From: Doryteuthis pealeii
Taxonomy: Eukaryota; Mollusca; Cephalopoda; Myopsida; Loliginidae
Length of the DNA: 64,000 nucleotides
Assembly: GCA_023376005.1 (NCBI GenBank)
Contig: CM042157.1
Span: 91,526,445-91,590,444 of the forward strand
Direction: 5' to 3'
The translations under genes and the position numbers were made by a program. The notes beneath the pieces are model-generated. The model was not told the DNA's origin. It saw nothing but the letters and a program-made list of their open reading frames with translations, and searched no databases. Positions 49,865 through 60,779 of this stretch are shown one piece after another; position 1 is the first letter of the stretch; each line of letters starts with the position of its first letter.

Positions 49865-50342
49865 CTGTGCGTTGATATTTTTTTCTTAATAGACAGTAAA
49901 CATTGAGGGCTTATATTACCTTGGATTAGCAGCACCTCTTTACAACTACAACAGTGTGTCAAAAAGTGATGCCATTTTGTTTAGGACAAGTATAATAACC
50001 AACACAGGAACATATATCATACAGCAAAATTTGTCACTGGAATAGTCGACAGAATTTTACAGGGCAGGGATACATGCTCTTATTCGAGGGTGGAATATTG
50101 CTATTGTGGTGACGTAGGGATGTGTCCACAGAGTACCAACTTCATTTTGATGTATGATACATGTTCCTGTTTTGGTAATTATAACTGTCCTAAACAAAAT
50201 GGCATTACTTTTTGACTCACCTATGTGGAGAAGTAGGGATGTGATCCACAGAGGATCAGCTTCATTTTGATGTATGATACATGTTCCTGTTTTGGTAATT
50301 ATAACTGTCCTAAACAAAATGGCATTACTTTTTCACTCACCC
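49865..50342. mobile_element. Mariner 3' region with inverted and tandem end repeats
   Basis: GTGTGTCAAAAAGTGATGCC at 49955-49974 is inverted twice downstream as GGCATTACTTTTTGACTCACC (50201-50221) and GGCATTACTTTTTCACTCACC (50322-50342). The block GATCAGCTTCATTTTGATG..TTAGGACAG occurs in tandem (about 50130-50210 and 50250-50332). The ends look like mariner TIRs that were partially duplicated. Confidence 0.65.
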
Positions 50343-50700
50343 TCGTAGATGTCAGTGTATCAAATACAAATTATATCCCTGAAAGTTGATAACTGACACC
50401 CCCAAGTTCTTATAACCCAGGTGGGCACTGAAGGGAAACACCCATATAAATATTTATGTTTACAATTCAAAAAAACAATAACAAGACAAACCCCAAAATA
50501 TTTGGAATGAGGTCAGATTCAAAGGATTAGGGTGAGGTCTTTATTCTGAAAAAGAATTGACAGTCAAATAATTATGTAGGCGTTTGTTGGGTAGAAAACA
50601 CTTTAATATCTGCAAAATTATTTCATTTGTTATTGTGTTCAAAACTATGTCATCCATTAAAGTTTCAAAAAATATTTGGAGGAGGTGGGGAAGTAATAAT
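50343..50700. other. No recognisable feature
   Basis: Unique-looking with an AAT run at 50693-50712. Confidence 0.3.
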
Positions 50701-50712
50701 AATAATAATAAT

Positions 50713-51178
50713 GACCTTGCCAGAGAATTGAAAAAAAAAACTGGAATATGAGGGTGTATCTAGACCTTGCTAGAGAATTGAAAAAAAAAAAGAATACGAG
50801 GGTGTATCTAGACCTTGCTAGAGAATTGAAAAAAAAATGGAATAAGGGTGTATCTAGACCTTGCTAGAGAATTGAAAAAAAAACAAGAATACGAGGGTGT
50901 ATCTAGACCTTGCTAGAGAATTGAAAAAAACTGGAATACGAGGGTGTATCTAGACCTTGCTAGAGAATTGAAAAAAACTGTTAAATATGTGGGTGTATCT
51001 GGCTCTCGCTGGAGAATTGAAAAAATTGTTGAATATGTGGGTATACCTGGACCTTGCCAGAGAATTGAAAAAGCTGTGGAATATAAGTATATACCTAGAC
51101 CTTGCTAGAGAATTGAAAAAAAAACCTGGAATGTTAAGGTGTATCTAGACCTTGTTAGAGAATTGAAAATTAAGTGGA
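50713..51178. repeat. Minisatellite, about 50-bp unit
   Basis: About nine to ten units of GACCTTGCTAGAGAATTG, A-tract, GGAATACGAGGGTGTATCTA. The central units are nearly identical; those at the right (51000-51170) are diverged, indicating recent expansion on the left side. Confidence 0.95.
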
Positions 51179-51412
51179 ATTTAACATGTTTGAATTCAGA
51201 TTTTTTATTTTCCTAGACTGGTTACCTATCCATGGTTAAATAGCCCAGTCTGCCCTACTATTTACTCATAGTTTGAGGCAGAGTAGTTGGATGCATACCT
51301 TTCCTAAGAGTATTAGCACTATGTGGGATGCAAAAAGTCTTGAACAGGATTTGAACTCAGGTTGACGTGTCCATTTCTAGGATTCTAACCATTATACCAC
51401 GCACATCCAAAT
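51179..51412 (-). mobile_element. SINE-B copy, nearly complete
   Basis: The inverse shows the A-box-like TATAATGGTTAGAATCC at about 51383-51399 and the GAGTTCAAATCC B box at about 51346-51357. Body blocks and the 3' TTAACATGTTTGAATTC end are present. Confidence 0.75.
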
Positions 51413-51763
51413 ATAGAATTATACTTGGACGTGGCCATAGAAAAATCTGTGGAATATGATGGTAAAGGCGATACCAATTGTAGTTAGTGCCATTGGAATG
51501 ATCCCCCAAGAGTTTTTGGAAAAAAAATTCTGTAGGAATTGGAAATGAAGAATTCAGCAGAAATGGATCTTGAGATTACCATTACACCACGATGGAACGC
51601 CCTAACTTGTTATTGTAGAAATGCAGTAAGAGAATTACTATTCATAAAGCTTTTAGTACCACCCACCCCAACATCCATAGGGGCCAGGGAGACGGATCAC
51701 ATAGCAACTCTATTCCACAGCTATGCCCCTGATATTTTTTTTTTTCAAAGTTCATTATTACAA
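51413..51763. other. No recognisable element
   Basis: Unique-looking; a plus-strand frame (51539-51808) runs into the Helitron and has no known similarity. 51415-51440 may be a leftover minisatellite unit. Confidence 0.3.
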
Positions 51764-52402
51764 CTAGCAAATATATGCACCCTCCGGGTGCAAGTATTTA
51801 AGTTTTGATATAATAAAATATCATATTAAATTAGAAAGGCTAATGAAACTGACTAAGAATGCAGATAAAAAGATCTGCAACAGAGGGGGTATAATCGAAA
51901 AATAGAACAACTTTGAAACTAACTATTCCATCATTTTCCATTACTCCCCTCTTTAAATAGTTAAATTAGGAAAATTTACCAATGAGTTAAAATAGGAAGT
52001 AAAGGATAATATTACAGTTATTTCTTCTTGTAAATAAATTTCTTTAAGATTTATCCACGAGATTTTTGTTTATATTTCTTAAGATAAAACCAAACAATTA
52101 GAAATCAATAATACCAAGCACATATTTATTAAAATAACATTTTAAATATCAATATGCAAATTAGCCTTCTCGTTCAAACTTGTAAATCGCTATTTTGTTG
52201 TATATATAAATAAATTGCATGTTATTAGTACTAGATATGGTCAACAGTATTAATAATATAATACAATTTTTATTAATGACTGAAGGTTTAAAAGAATGAA
52301 ATCATGGAGAATTTGACGTAAATAATTAAGGGAATTGTGACTTGAGTAGTAATATAGTTTCGGTTACAGACAGAAAAACACACAATCTCCATTATAATAA
52401 GA
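51764..52402 (-). mobile_element. Non-autonomous Helitron copy 7
   Basis: CTAGCAAATATATGCACCC at the left and CAATCTCCATTATAATAAGA at the right give intact Helitron ends on the minus strand. About 639 bp with small internal deletions around 51950. Confidence 0.9.
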
Positions 52403-52904
52403 TATATGAATTATATTATGATCTATTTTTTGTTTTTATTTTTTTAACAATAAATACAATACAGATGTGAGCAACCTTGGCCTTGTACAGTTTTTTTTGG
52501 ATAAAGGTGTATCTATTAACTGCGAGCGTGTTACTATTGCAATGACAGGGTGAGAAGGGAAATAAAGACCGATTACCAAATCATCTCCCCCAAGTATACA
52601 GTGGGTGGGGCATCTAACTCTAAAAATAAGCTCATGAAAAATTTTAAAAGATTTGCCCAAGGCCTCTTCAATTGGCACATGTAGAATAGGGTAGGTCGAT
52701 TTTTCACTTTTTCAAAATATCAAATTGTCCATCTATGCGAAAGTTGTGTGTTAGTATACTGAATACTGATACCAAAAATTAGATCTTTTACTTGCACCAT
52801 TGTTTGAGGAAATAGCATTAAAGATTGTCTACTAAAAAATCCTCATTTTCACAAAATTTAGCATTTAGAAAACAAGGATTTTTAGTGCATTTGAATTGAT
52901 AAAA
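52403..52904. other. No recognisable element
   Basis: Unique-looking AT-rich sequence before the terminal-repeat pair. Confidence 0.3.
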
Positions 52905-52918
52905 ATGGTTTAAGGAAA

Positions 52919-53056
52919 TGCCAACACATGTTTCGGCCGAGAGTTTGTCCATGTACACATTGTAATCTATTTATTACTATTTTAAATACGAAATAAATAA
53001 TAATAGAAAAATATAAAAGGTTTAAGTATTCAAAGAAAACGGCCTTCTTCAGGGCA
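52919..53056 (-). ncRNA. Hammerhead motif with expanded loop II
   Basis: On the minus strand: stem I TGCC/GGCA, CTGAAGA (53046-53052), an extra A, stem II GGCCG/CGGCC, GAAAC (52930-52934), a two-base-pair stem III with loop ATGT, and cleavage triplet GTT. All core bases are canonical. About 100 bases separate the stem II strands, including TTCTATTATTATT and AATAGTAATAAATAGA, which can pair as a second hairpin. Confidence 0.7.
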
Positions 53057-53348
53057 AAATGTTTCATATTTGAAGTTAAATCGGTCAAAATACAGAGAAT
53101 TTAAAGTGTTCGAAAAAAATAATTTTTGGAAAAATTTTTGCGACACTTAAAGTTGGAGAATAAAGTAATATTTGGTGACATTTACAGTTTGAAAATAAAG
53201 AATAATTAGTGAAAGTGACATTTGAAAAAAGGGGAATTTTGAATTTTCATACATAATATTATTGACTTATGCATTTCTGTGAATTTTTAATTTTCGATAT
53301 ATTTCGTATTTAAAATAGTAATAAATAGAATATAATGTGTACATGGAT

Positions 53349-53385
53349 AAACTCTCGGCCGAAACATGTGTTGGCATTTCATTAA
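53349..53385 (+). ncRNA. 3' half of a hammerhead motif
   Basis: CTCTCGGCCGAAACATGTGTTGGCATTTC fits the stem II strand, GAAAC, stem III, GTT and the stem I strand. The CUGANGA half is absent upstream, so this copy cannot self-cleave in cis. Confidence 0.6.
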
Positions 53386-53462
53386 ACCATTTTTATTCAT
53401 TCAACATTTTCTTTCCTTTTTTTATTTATCCTTTCAACATATTGTCGGATTTATTTCCATTT

Positions 53463-53924
53463 TTCAACTTACATACAAAGGATGTGGACATGATTCCCTA
53501 CTGGTTATGTTTCATGTTGTGGGTTTTAGTGTGACTCACTCTGGCAGAAGATAGAGGGAGCCACATAAAAAGCTTTATTTATTTATTTTCTTTTTTAAAG
53601 AGTCATTTGTTCTGAACAAATGTGTTTCCTCTTTTTTCGGATGGAGAGGAAGTCTAAAATGATATTTTGAAAATATGACAATGATTTGTGTCTGGTTATT
53701 AGCCTTGTCCAGGTTGAATAGTCTTCATTGTTTTCAGTTTAATGTGGGATGGGTATTTACATCTTTCTAATACAAGTGCTTTGACTCTACCATTGAGTCA
53801 ATCCTCCTTTAGGATAGCATCTCCTGGTCAGGCTAAAGAAGAGAGGGATGGGAAATTTAAAGATACTACGACACATGGCTAACTCCAGTTCTTTTTGTTA
53901 TTGAAAATGAATTTGTTGTATTTT
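53463..53924. other. No recognisable element
   Basis: Unique-looking sequence with no gene found. Confidence 0.3.
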
Positions 53925-54240
53925 GGATTATATTGAAGTCAGTTAGCCTACTGTTGGTTTGAATAACAGCAGCTAAGTACAACTGAAGCAGTGTCCAAGA
54001 CAGTTGATATAAATAGGAATCAAGAATGATCCATCCATGAATCTGGGTGATTTGGGTGATTCCATTCCTTGAGTTCTGATTGGCTGTTTGACTGCTTGAT
54101 TTGAATGACATTGTGGAGTCTTATATATACTTGTCATTCTACAGTGGACCTTGTAGCTTTCGGGATTGTATTGGGTTACAACCGTTTGCTGCCTTGTCTT
54201 CCCAGTTCGACGGTAATTGGACTTTAATTATTCTTCAGAT
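53925..54240 (+). repeat. Dispersed repeat I, long copy
   Basis: From TTGAAGTCAGTTAGCC through GGGTGATTCCATTCCTTGAG and TTATATATACTTG to CTTCCCAGTTCGACGGTAATTGG. It aligns with 57345-57652 over about 300 bp. TG...CA ends and a central TATA box would suit a solo LTR, but no 5-bp target duplication was found. Confidence 0.55.
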
Positions 54241-54503
54241 TATTCAGACTATTGTCTTCATCTTTATTGTTATCTGCACAGCATTTTGGCTGATGTGCCC
54301 TTTGGCGTCCTCCAGGTATTTCTTATCGGACTCTGGAGCCTTCTCGAACTTGGGGACCTTCTTTTTGAACATCCATGAAATACTTCTGCAAAAATACACC
54401 TGCAAAGAAAACTTTTATCTCACACTCTAACAGTATTTTGCATTAAGTAACCCAAGGGTTATTATACCATTAAACAAGCCAAACCGAACCAAATCAAATA
54501 AAG

Positions 54504-54505
<2 letters not shown>
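54241..54505. other. Unassigned, ending in a shared SINE tail fragment
   Basis: 54436-54490 (GCATTAAGTAACCCAAGGGT, TATACCATTAAACAAGCC) is the shared SINE tail. The rest is unique-looking. Confidence 0.4.

Positions 54506-54551
<46 letters not shown>
54506..54551. repeat. (TA)n microsatellite
   Basis: Pure TA run after a SINE tail fragment. Confidence 0.95.
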
Positions 54552-54555
<4 letters not shown>

Positions 54556-54587
54556 AAAAAATAAATAAAGGAAAGAAAGTATATTTT

Positions 54588-54630
54588 ACTAATAGGCTCA
54601 GTCCTAATTAGTGATCTATTTCAGTATTTA
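54588..54630 (+). mobile_element. SINE-B alternate 3' end fragment
   Basis: ATAGGCTCAGTCCTAATTAG followed by TGATCTATTTCAGTA matches 59218-59252 and the inverse of 18320-18355. Confidence 0.6.
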
Positions 54631-55792
54631 AAAAAATTTTTTTTTTTTTAAAGAACCTTGTGGTTCCTTGGCCGGCGCTCTACGAACTGAAGCACTAATA
54701 TCATCATGGACCGCTGTTACCATGGAAACTGGATGACTTTGTGGGTCTTCTAGTTTAAATTGAAAATAGAATTTTTTTTGTTAAATTGAATTAAATTCAT
54801 ATCACACCCCTCCTTTTTTATTTCTATGTTTTTTGACCTTGAAATTGTAATCATCTCTGTTTATCATTAAGTATTTCCTTTTTCCTCTTCCAAGTTTCAA
54901 TAAATCATCCATTAACTTTCTTGCCATGCACAGTGGAGAAGGAAATCCCTTTTCCCTTTAGTCATTCGGGGGGGGGGGGCACACAATTTCATGTTTAAAT
55001 GCCAAACACTGAAATTTATTATCTACTAATAAGCCTACTTCATAAAGTGAATTTTTAGTATGTTTATTATAGAATCTAAAGTTCAAATTTTAACTAATAA
55101 CTTAGTCCAAATTTAATTAGTATAGTATTTCATATAAATAAGTAATAAATAAGTAATTATGGCCTACACATCTTATAAAGCCTATGCCTATCTATTGATA
55201 AGGTGTGTGCACTGTGTAACTTTACTGACTAATCTAGGGCCATATAAAGTGTAACTTCAACTGGAGTTGGTAAAACTATACCAACTTGGACTCCAGTGAC
55301 CCCTTAACTCTTTGACTACTTCAAACCACTTACAGTGGCTCTCCCATCACTGTGATCCTACTTTAAGCAAAGTACAAAAACTAATGGTTAGTTCATTGTA
55401 ATTGAGCAGAGGGACTCGGATTTTAATAATAATAGAACTTTATTTGAATAGAATGAGTTATGAGGTGAATAGATAGTGAACTTTGAAATATTCCAATTTA
55501 CAGATAAAAAATTCTAAGAAAATTTGGTGCAGCTGTGAGGGAAATTTTGTAGGTGTTCATAGGAGAGTTATCTCCCCTAATGAACTATTGACTCTTCACT
55601 GAAAAAAGTGTAGTATCAGACAACAACATGGCTGCTAGATGAACACATCACTTGTTTCAGTAAGTTGTATATCCAATCTATCCAGTTATTTCTGGTCAGT
55701 GAGAAAATAACATAAAAATATTGTTATATTTTAAAACATATTTAACTGTTTTGTTATATTTTGTTATTATTAACATCTTGGGATATATAAAA
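54631..55792. other. No recognisable element
   Basis: Mixed AT-rich sequence; a G-run at 54969-54979. No family member or frame identified. Confidence 0.35.
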
Positions 55793-55794
55793 TA

Positions 55795-56034
55795 CAAGGT
55801 GACCCCCAAAAAACTGAACCCATATAAATTTTATTTAATCTTATCAACGTCTATGAAATTTCAAGAAACTTTTTTCCATGGTTGACCATGACATATCGGG
55901 GAAAATTATTTTTACAATAGTTTAAGCACCAAGTTGACTGTATATTCTGAAAGAAAAACAAATTAAGATTTACAGTTTTATTACAAAATTTGTGGGTCTG
56001 TTTTTCTTTTTTTCTTTTTTTTCGGATCACCCTG
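55795..56034. mobile_element. Mariner-type MITE with TA duplication
   Basis: Left tip CAAGGTGACCCCCAAAAAAC; right tip TTTTTTTCGGATCACCCTG, whose inverse is CAGGGTGATCCGAAAAAAA. The tips match at 14 of the first 19 positions by eye. TA flanks both ends (55793-55794, 56035-56036). 240 bp and non-coding. Confidence 0.8.
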
Positions 56035-56084
56035 TACATCTACAAAAATACACCTGTTAAAGAAATTTGAGTATCCACTTTTAT

Positions 56085-56140
56085 TCACACTCTAACAGTA
56101 TTTGGTATTGAATAACCCACAGGGTTATTATACCATTAAA
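56085..56140 (+). mobile_element. Shared SINE tail fragment
   Basis: CACTCTAACAGTATTTGGTA, then TTGAATAACCCACAGGG and TATACCATTAAACA, nearly repeating the block at 54420-54485. Confidence 0.55.
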
Positions 56141-56172
56141 CATCTTGGGATATTGTTATATACCCGTCATCT

Positions 56173-56712
56173 GTTGGCCACCCTGTTGGCTGGGGCGTTA
56201 GAATGCAACGACTGCACCTCTGCAGAGGGGTAAGACTCCCCCAATGGGGCCACCTATTTGCCGTGGGTGGCGATCCGTGATGCTAAAGATAGAACCCAGG
56301 TGGATGAGCAGTTCATGACTTGCAATACTCCACTTTGGCCCTATCTTGGGCTAGACGGGCGGTCATATGATTTTCCCAACCCTATTGCCCTTATGGCAAG
56401 CCCCAACCCCTTTTTATCATATGGGTGCTAGAAGGTGGTGACTGAGGGTCTGCATGTCCTGGGAATGACGTTAAACTCTATCTGATGGTGAGGTTCCAGT
56501 TTTGGAGGTTTGGGGAATGTGGAGCACCCCTTCATCACCATTGCTCCCTGGTCCACTCTGACCCAGGGTGGTAGTACCTGTTAGGGTCCCATCTATGGGT
56601 TAAATAGAAAAATGTATTTATAAAAAAAATTGTATTATCCATTGATTTATTTCAAAACTTTATCGGCATTAAATGACCCATTAATTTGCCACAAAACAAA
56701 ACCAAAACCAAA
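56173..56712 (+). mobile_element. SINE-C copy
   Basis: CCACCCTGTTGGCTGGGGCG start and GGAGTGGTAGTACCTG-type block (GGGTGGTAGTACCTG). A deletion lies around 56350-56368. The tail is GCATTAAATGACCCATTAAT and then GCCACAAAACAAAACC. Confidence 0.85.
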
Positions 56713-57184
56713 ACCGTCATCTGTTGGGTATATAATGGAGAATTCTATAAGGAAGGTTCTATTTCACCGACTGGCCATCTTCTTTTGGGTAGATTTCTTC
56801 CTCTGGTTGATACGGCTTCTGTTGTGCTGGACTCCTGTTATCTGTGCTCATCCTCTTTGTTTTTAAATGATGACACAAGACTTTGTTTATTTTTCAAAGA
56901 TGTCTTTATTAACTGAAGCCCAAAAGGCTTCAATCACGCAGTGAGAAGATGGCTTACTTGAGAACAGACGACCATCATGTCCGTTCCTTTCGACTAACCA
57001 TCAAAGTTTAACTACCTAACTCTGTTCCTTCTCATGCTTTTCCTTTAGCCAATCAGAAATCTGCGACTAGGTCAGGGAAAGGTTAACTTGTTGTCAATCA
57101 CTTCTATAATGGCTATAATAGTAACTTTCCATCCATAATACTGCCATTTAAATTTTACTACACTACAGTCATAATTCCCGAAGG
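56713..57184. other. No recognisable element
   Basis: Mixed composition; short frames with no known similarity. Confidence 0.3.
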
Positions 57185-57352
57185 TGGTGTGATGCTGAAA
57201 TCCAGTGCTACCCAGCAACTACTGCAACACTACCACTGCCAAACTGCATTGGTTCCTTACCTTTCCTTTGGATCACAGCGGCAGTGTGGAGAGGGGGGAT
57301 TTGCCTCTTGGGCAACAGATTATCCTCCATATAAAGACACTCAGGCCATTAT
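57185..57352 (+). repeat. Dispersed repeat H, plus copy
   Basis: GGTGGTGTGATGCTGAAATCC through GGATCACAGCGGCAGTGTGG to ACAGATTATCCTCCATAT aligns inversely with 3140-3360. It is directly followed by repeat I here, suggesting that H and I may be parts of one larger element. Confidence 0.5.
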
Positions 57353-57652
57353 TGAAGTCAGTCAGTCAGTCTACTATTGGTTTGAACAACAGCAACTGGC
57401 CAAGCACAACTAAACCAGTGTCAAGACAACTGGTACTTATGGGAATTCAGAATAGTCCACTCATGCATTTGGGTGATTCCATTCCTTGAGTCCTGATTGG
57501 CTGCTTGGTTTGTATGATGTTCTGAGGCTTCATAAATAACCTGCCATTTAGCAGTAGTCTTTGCAGCAAACCAGGTTTGTATTAAGTTATGACTGCTTGC
57601 TGCCTTGTCTTACCAATTCGATGGTAATTGGAACTAGTATGATTATTCTACA
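57353..57652 (+). repeat. Dispersed repeat I, copy 3
   Basis: TGAAGTCAGTCAGTCAGTC start; shared GCATTTGGGTGATTCCATTC, TTCATAAATAACC, GCCTTGTCTTACCAATTCG and end GATTATTCTACA. Confidence 0.55.
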
Positions 57653-57712
57653 GTCATGTAGTTTTAAAGATAAAAAAAAAAAAAATTTGGACTACATTGT
57701 CTCTTGTAGATA

Positions 57713-57718
<6 letters not shown>

Positions 57719-57750
<32 letters not shown>
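57719..57750. repeat. (AC)n microsatellite
   Basis: Pure AC run. Confidence 0.95.
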
Positions 57751-57751
<1 letters not shown>

Positions 57752-58380
57752 CATAATTTGTAGGCAACCCACAAATTATGTAACAATATAACAGTAATCA
57801 AAGAGTTAATTTTTTTCGACTTTGACCCCCAACACCACAGCTTTGCTTTTGATATACCCCTTGATTTGGAACCTGTGCACAAGGCTGTTATAAATTTATT
57901 TTCTATCTGCATATTTGGCTCTTTGAATTTCTTCACTTGTAGATACCATTTTCCAGATGATGCCAATTATGCAGTCTGCTGACGATTCATTAGTAAATCT
58001 AAAAAAACCCAAGCTTTTTTTTTTACTCGTCCTATATGATCTGTATTCATGAATATACAGCCTCAGAGTAGAGTCTGTGATTCTGATTCTTAGGGCTGGA
58101 ATAGCATAGTTCATTAGCCAAACGTATCTGACAGGTCATATATTAACACTTTCACTGTCCAATATCCTGTACATTGAGCTCTCAATTTGGACCAGAACAA
58201 CTCACACATTATATATATATTATATTATGATAAAGAAAAAGGCTTAATATATTGCTCTGTTGAAAAAATATTGAACATTGAGCTCTCAAATTTGACCAGA
58301 GCATCTTTAACATTCTGTTGTTAAAAAAGGCCCATCTTAGAATCATCCTAGCACTAACTAACATGGTGATTTACCTATAG
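57751..58380. other. No recognisable element
   Basis: Unique-looking; GAGCTCTCAAATTTGACCAG and GAGCTCTCAATTTGGACCAG form a direct pair (58170-58190, 58279-58299), indicating a local duplication. Confidence 0.3.
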
Positions 58381-58418
58381 CTGCACTGATGAGGGGTAAA
58401 CCCCGAAGCGCGTCTGTA
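58381..58418 (+). ncRNA. Hammerhead ribozyme motif
   Basis: Stem I CTGCA/TGTAG (one GU), CTGATGA (58386-58392), stem II GGGG/CCCC with loop TAAA, GAAG (A15.1 replaced by G, still able to wobble-pair), GCGCGTC with GTC as cleavage site. Upstream CCTATAGCTGC matches the 10.75-kb copy. The core is strong; stem III is very short. Confidence 0.75.
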
Positions 58419-58430
58419 GATTGCTTTATA

Positions 58431-58460
58431 TATATATATATATGTATATGTATGTAAAGA
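58431..58460. repeat. (TA)n microsatellite
   Basis: TA run 12 bases after the hammerhead. Confidence 0.85.
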
Positions 58461-58604
58461 TAAAAGGGGTATGAAAACACAAAATGTTGTTAAAATGAAT
58501 ATATTTTTATATCATTTTCATTGCTAATATTGACCTGCTTCTCTCTCGATGAGTCCGGATTAAAAACATTTACATCTAAAAACAGACCTAATTATCATTT
58601 TGCT

Positions 58605-58631
58605 CTGATGATGATTTTTTATAAATCGAAA
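58605..58631 (+). ncRNA. Weak hammerhead-like motif
   Basis: CTGATGA, an extra T, GATTT/AAATC as stem II, then GAAA followed by a T-tract. No stem III or cleavage site is visible. It may be a remnant or chance. Confidence 0.3.
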
Positions 58632-58984
58632 TTTTTTTTTTTTTAAAGATATTTTTTTGTTCTCATTTCGAGTAAAAAAGAAAAGACTCGAATTGTTTAA
58701 AATAAAAATCTGGATTTAAGAGAGTCCTTTTCCACCTGGAATGACTTGTATCAAACAACTATTGTCAGCTGCTCACCCCCCACCCCCACCCCCAAGTTGA
58801 CCTATTTACCTACTTCTTAAAAAAAAAGACAATTACATAATCACATTAAGGACACTATACTCTCTTGTCTGCTAGCATCTTTGTGTCTCTTAATCTTAGG
58901 AAAGTGAGAGAGAGAAAAAGAGAGTGAAATAAAAGGAGAGAGAGAAAAAGAGTAATTTATATTGTAATGTAAATATCCAACAAG
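58632..58984. other. No recognisable element; GA-rich patch
   Basis: Homopolymers and a GAGAGAGAAAAAGAGAG patch at 58898-58960. Confidence 0.3.
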
Positions 58985-59265
58985 AGCTGCATAGTCTAAT
59001 GGTTAGTTGTAAGAAATGGGCTCATCGACCCGGGTTCAAATCCTGGACAAAACTACAGTTCACATAGTTGTAATACCTTTAGGAAAGGTATGAATCCAAC
59101 TACTCTCCCTCCATCTATCGGTAAAATAGTAGGGCAGACTGGGCTCTTTAACTAATCTAGGAGAAGGAAAACTCTGAATTCAAACCTGTTAAATACAATT
59201 GTGCTGGTCACTACTAGAATAGGCTCAGTCATAATTAGTGATCTATTTCAGTAATTTAGAAATAA
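58985..59265 (+). mobile_element. SINE-B copy, complete with head
   Basis: tRNA-like head: GCATAGTCTAATGGTTAG (A box) and GGGTTCAAATCC (B box, 59031-59042), with GCTCATCGACCC as the T-arm side. The body has AGGAAAGGTATGAATCC, CTCCCTCCATC and CTAGGAGAAGG, and ends with the alternate 3' extension TAGTGATCTATTTCAG. This is the best reference copy. Confidence 0.85.
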
Positions 59266-59456
59266 TTTAATTTAATAATTCAATTTAGATTTACAACTAA
59301 AATTGGGGTAGTACTAGATATGTTAGTATAACTTGACAACCTTAATGTGCTGTGATTTGTTTCATGGTAGGGACATTTTAGTAGTTATAAACCCTAGAAT
59401 ATATACTGCAAATACCATATTGAAATAGGGCAATTGGAGCAGCTATAAATAAAGGG
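59266..59456. other. No recognisable feature
   Basis: AT-rich unique sequence. Confidence 0.3.
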
Positions 59457-59720
59457 TCCAGTTTAGCCAGTCGGTAGAGCACGTGCGTAAGAATAGCAAG
59501 TTTCCTGGTTCAATACCAGGGTCTGCCAACACAGTACATGAGTAGCACATATTGGGTTATCTGATCTGTGCAGTAAATTGGGTTAGCTGGCGGTAGGTGT
59601 GGAACTCCACCTCAACAAAAATAATCTCCCATGTCTAGTGCTAGCAAAAAGGGAATAGACTCCCTTGCTGTCTGGCTGATACCGACAATAGGCCATTTTG
59701 CCAACTTTACTTACTTTTTA
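59457..59720 (+). mobile_element. SINE-A copy 10
   Basis: A box TTAGCCAGTCGGTAGAGC and B box TGGTTCAATACC; it shares the ATTGGGTTATCTGATCTG insertion with copy 6, so these form a subfamily. Ends TTTACTTACTTTTTAATT. Confidence 0.9.
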
Positions 59721-60778
59721 ATTATACATCCAATCAAATATATTTTAAATACCTGAGAGAAATAGGGACAATTGTAGACTAAACTTGCAAATTGGTCAGA
59801 AAATTAAAACGGAAAGTTTTTTGGTGGTCCCCCATGACAGTTTAACTACAGTCTATGAATGAACTTTTTGCGGATTTGGTTACGGTTTGGGGATTAAGAT
59901 TGTTTTTTGTCACCTATTGGAACATTCCGTTTTTATTATGAAGGAAAGGGAAGAAAAAGGACATACTACACAGAAAAAATATAAGAGGGAAAGATAGAGA
60001 GAGGGGAAAGCAATAACGTTAATCTGTTTTAATCGAACATAATGAAAAGGAAATTAAGAAAAAAAGAGTGAGAGAGAGTTAAATCAATATTATTACTTTT
60101 TACATATTGAACTATTTTGGAATAGCTCTTAAATAAATATATCAAACATTGTAATGATTAGATTATCATACTGTGTTATATCCACAGGTCCTGTTAGTAA
60201 ACAAAGAAAAAAAATATAACACTCGCAGAAAAATTCAACTGCTTCGTTAAAATGTATTCAGTTTGGAATCTTAACATAAAAACAGAATAGAAACTGTGAT
60301 TCATCTTCATTCTTGGAAAATTTTGTTGCCATAGAAACATGGCAGATGCTTGCTCCGAATACCGTCAAAAAATTTGCCCTTCATATATAATGTTAAGGTA
60401 TTTATTTAGGTGCTGATTAAAAATAATAATAATGATAATATAAACAAAACCACAGAATGTTGTACAATATATGATGTAAAATAGAGTAGTTATTTTTACT
60501 TTTTTGTCGAGCACACCTGCCTTAGATATTTTTCTTAGGCAATGTGAAACACCTGCCAAAGAGACATTGTGTTCATACAGTGCTGTCTGAATCTCTCTTC
60601 TGTTTTTTTTTTTACCCCCCATAGAGCAAAGGTAAGCAAGTTAGCTTCACAGACATAAGAAATTGATTTTATTTTTTTTTTTCCAATATTTTCTTTTTTT
60701 ATCCACCTGGGTAGTTGTGAGTTTGATTTTTATTGGGGGTGCCACTATTGTATCACCTGTATTTAATTATGGTAAGCT
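59721..60778. other. No recognisable element
   Basis: AT-rich, with an A/G-rich patch at 59930-60080. A minus-strand frame (60365-60622) has no known similarity. Confidence 0.35.
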
Positions 60779-60779
60779 A

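Larger units (their letters stand above)
52905..53462. mobile_element. Inverted Penelope-type terminal-repeat pair
   Basis: AAATGGTTTAAGGAAATGCC to ATTACAATGTG-type sequence (52905-52970, minus) is mirrored at 53325-53400. The right copy continues to TTCAACATATTGTCGGATTT (53438-53457), the shared end motif. The left copy contains a complete hammerhead; the right copy has only the 3' half. Confidence 0.6.

Noticed and set aside
50713..51178. CRISPR-like array
   Set aside because: The units are contiguous without unique spacers, and the context is eukaryotic; it is a minisatellite.
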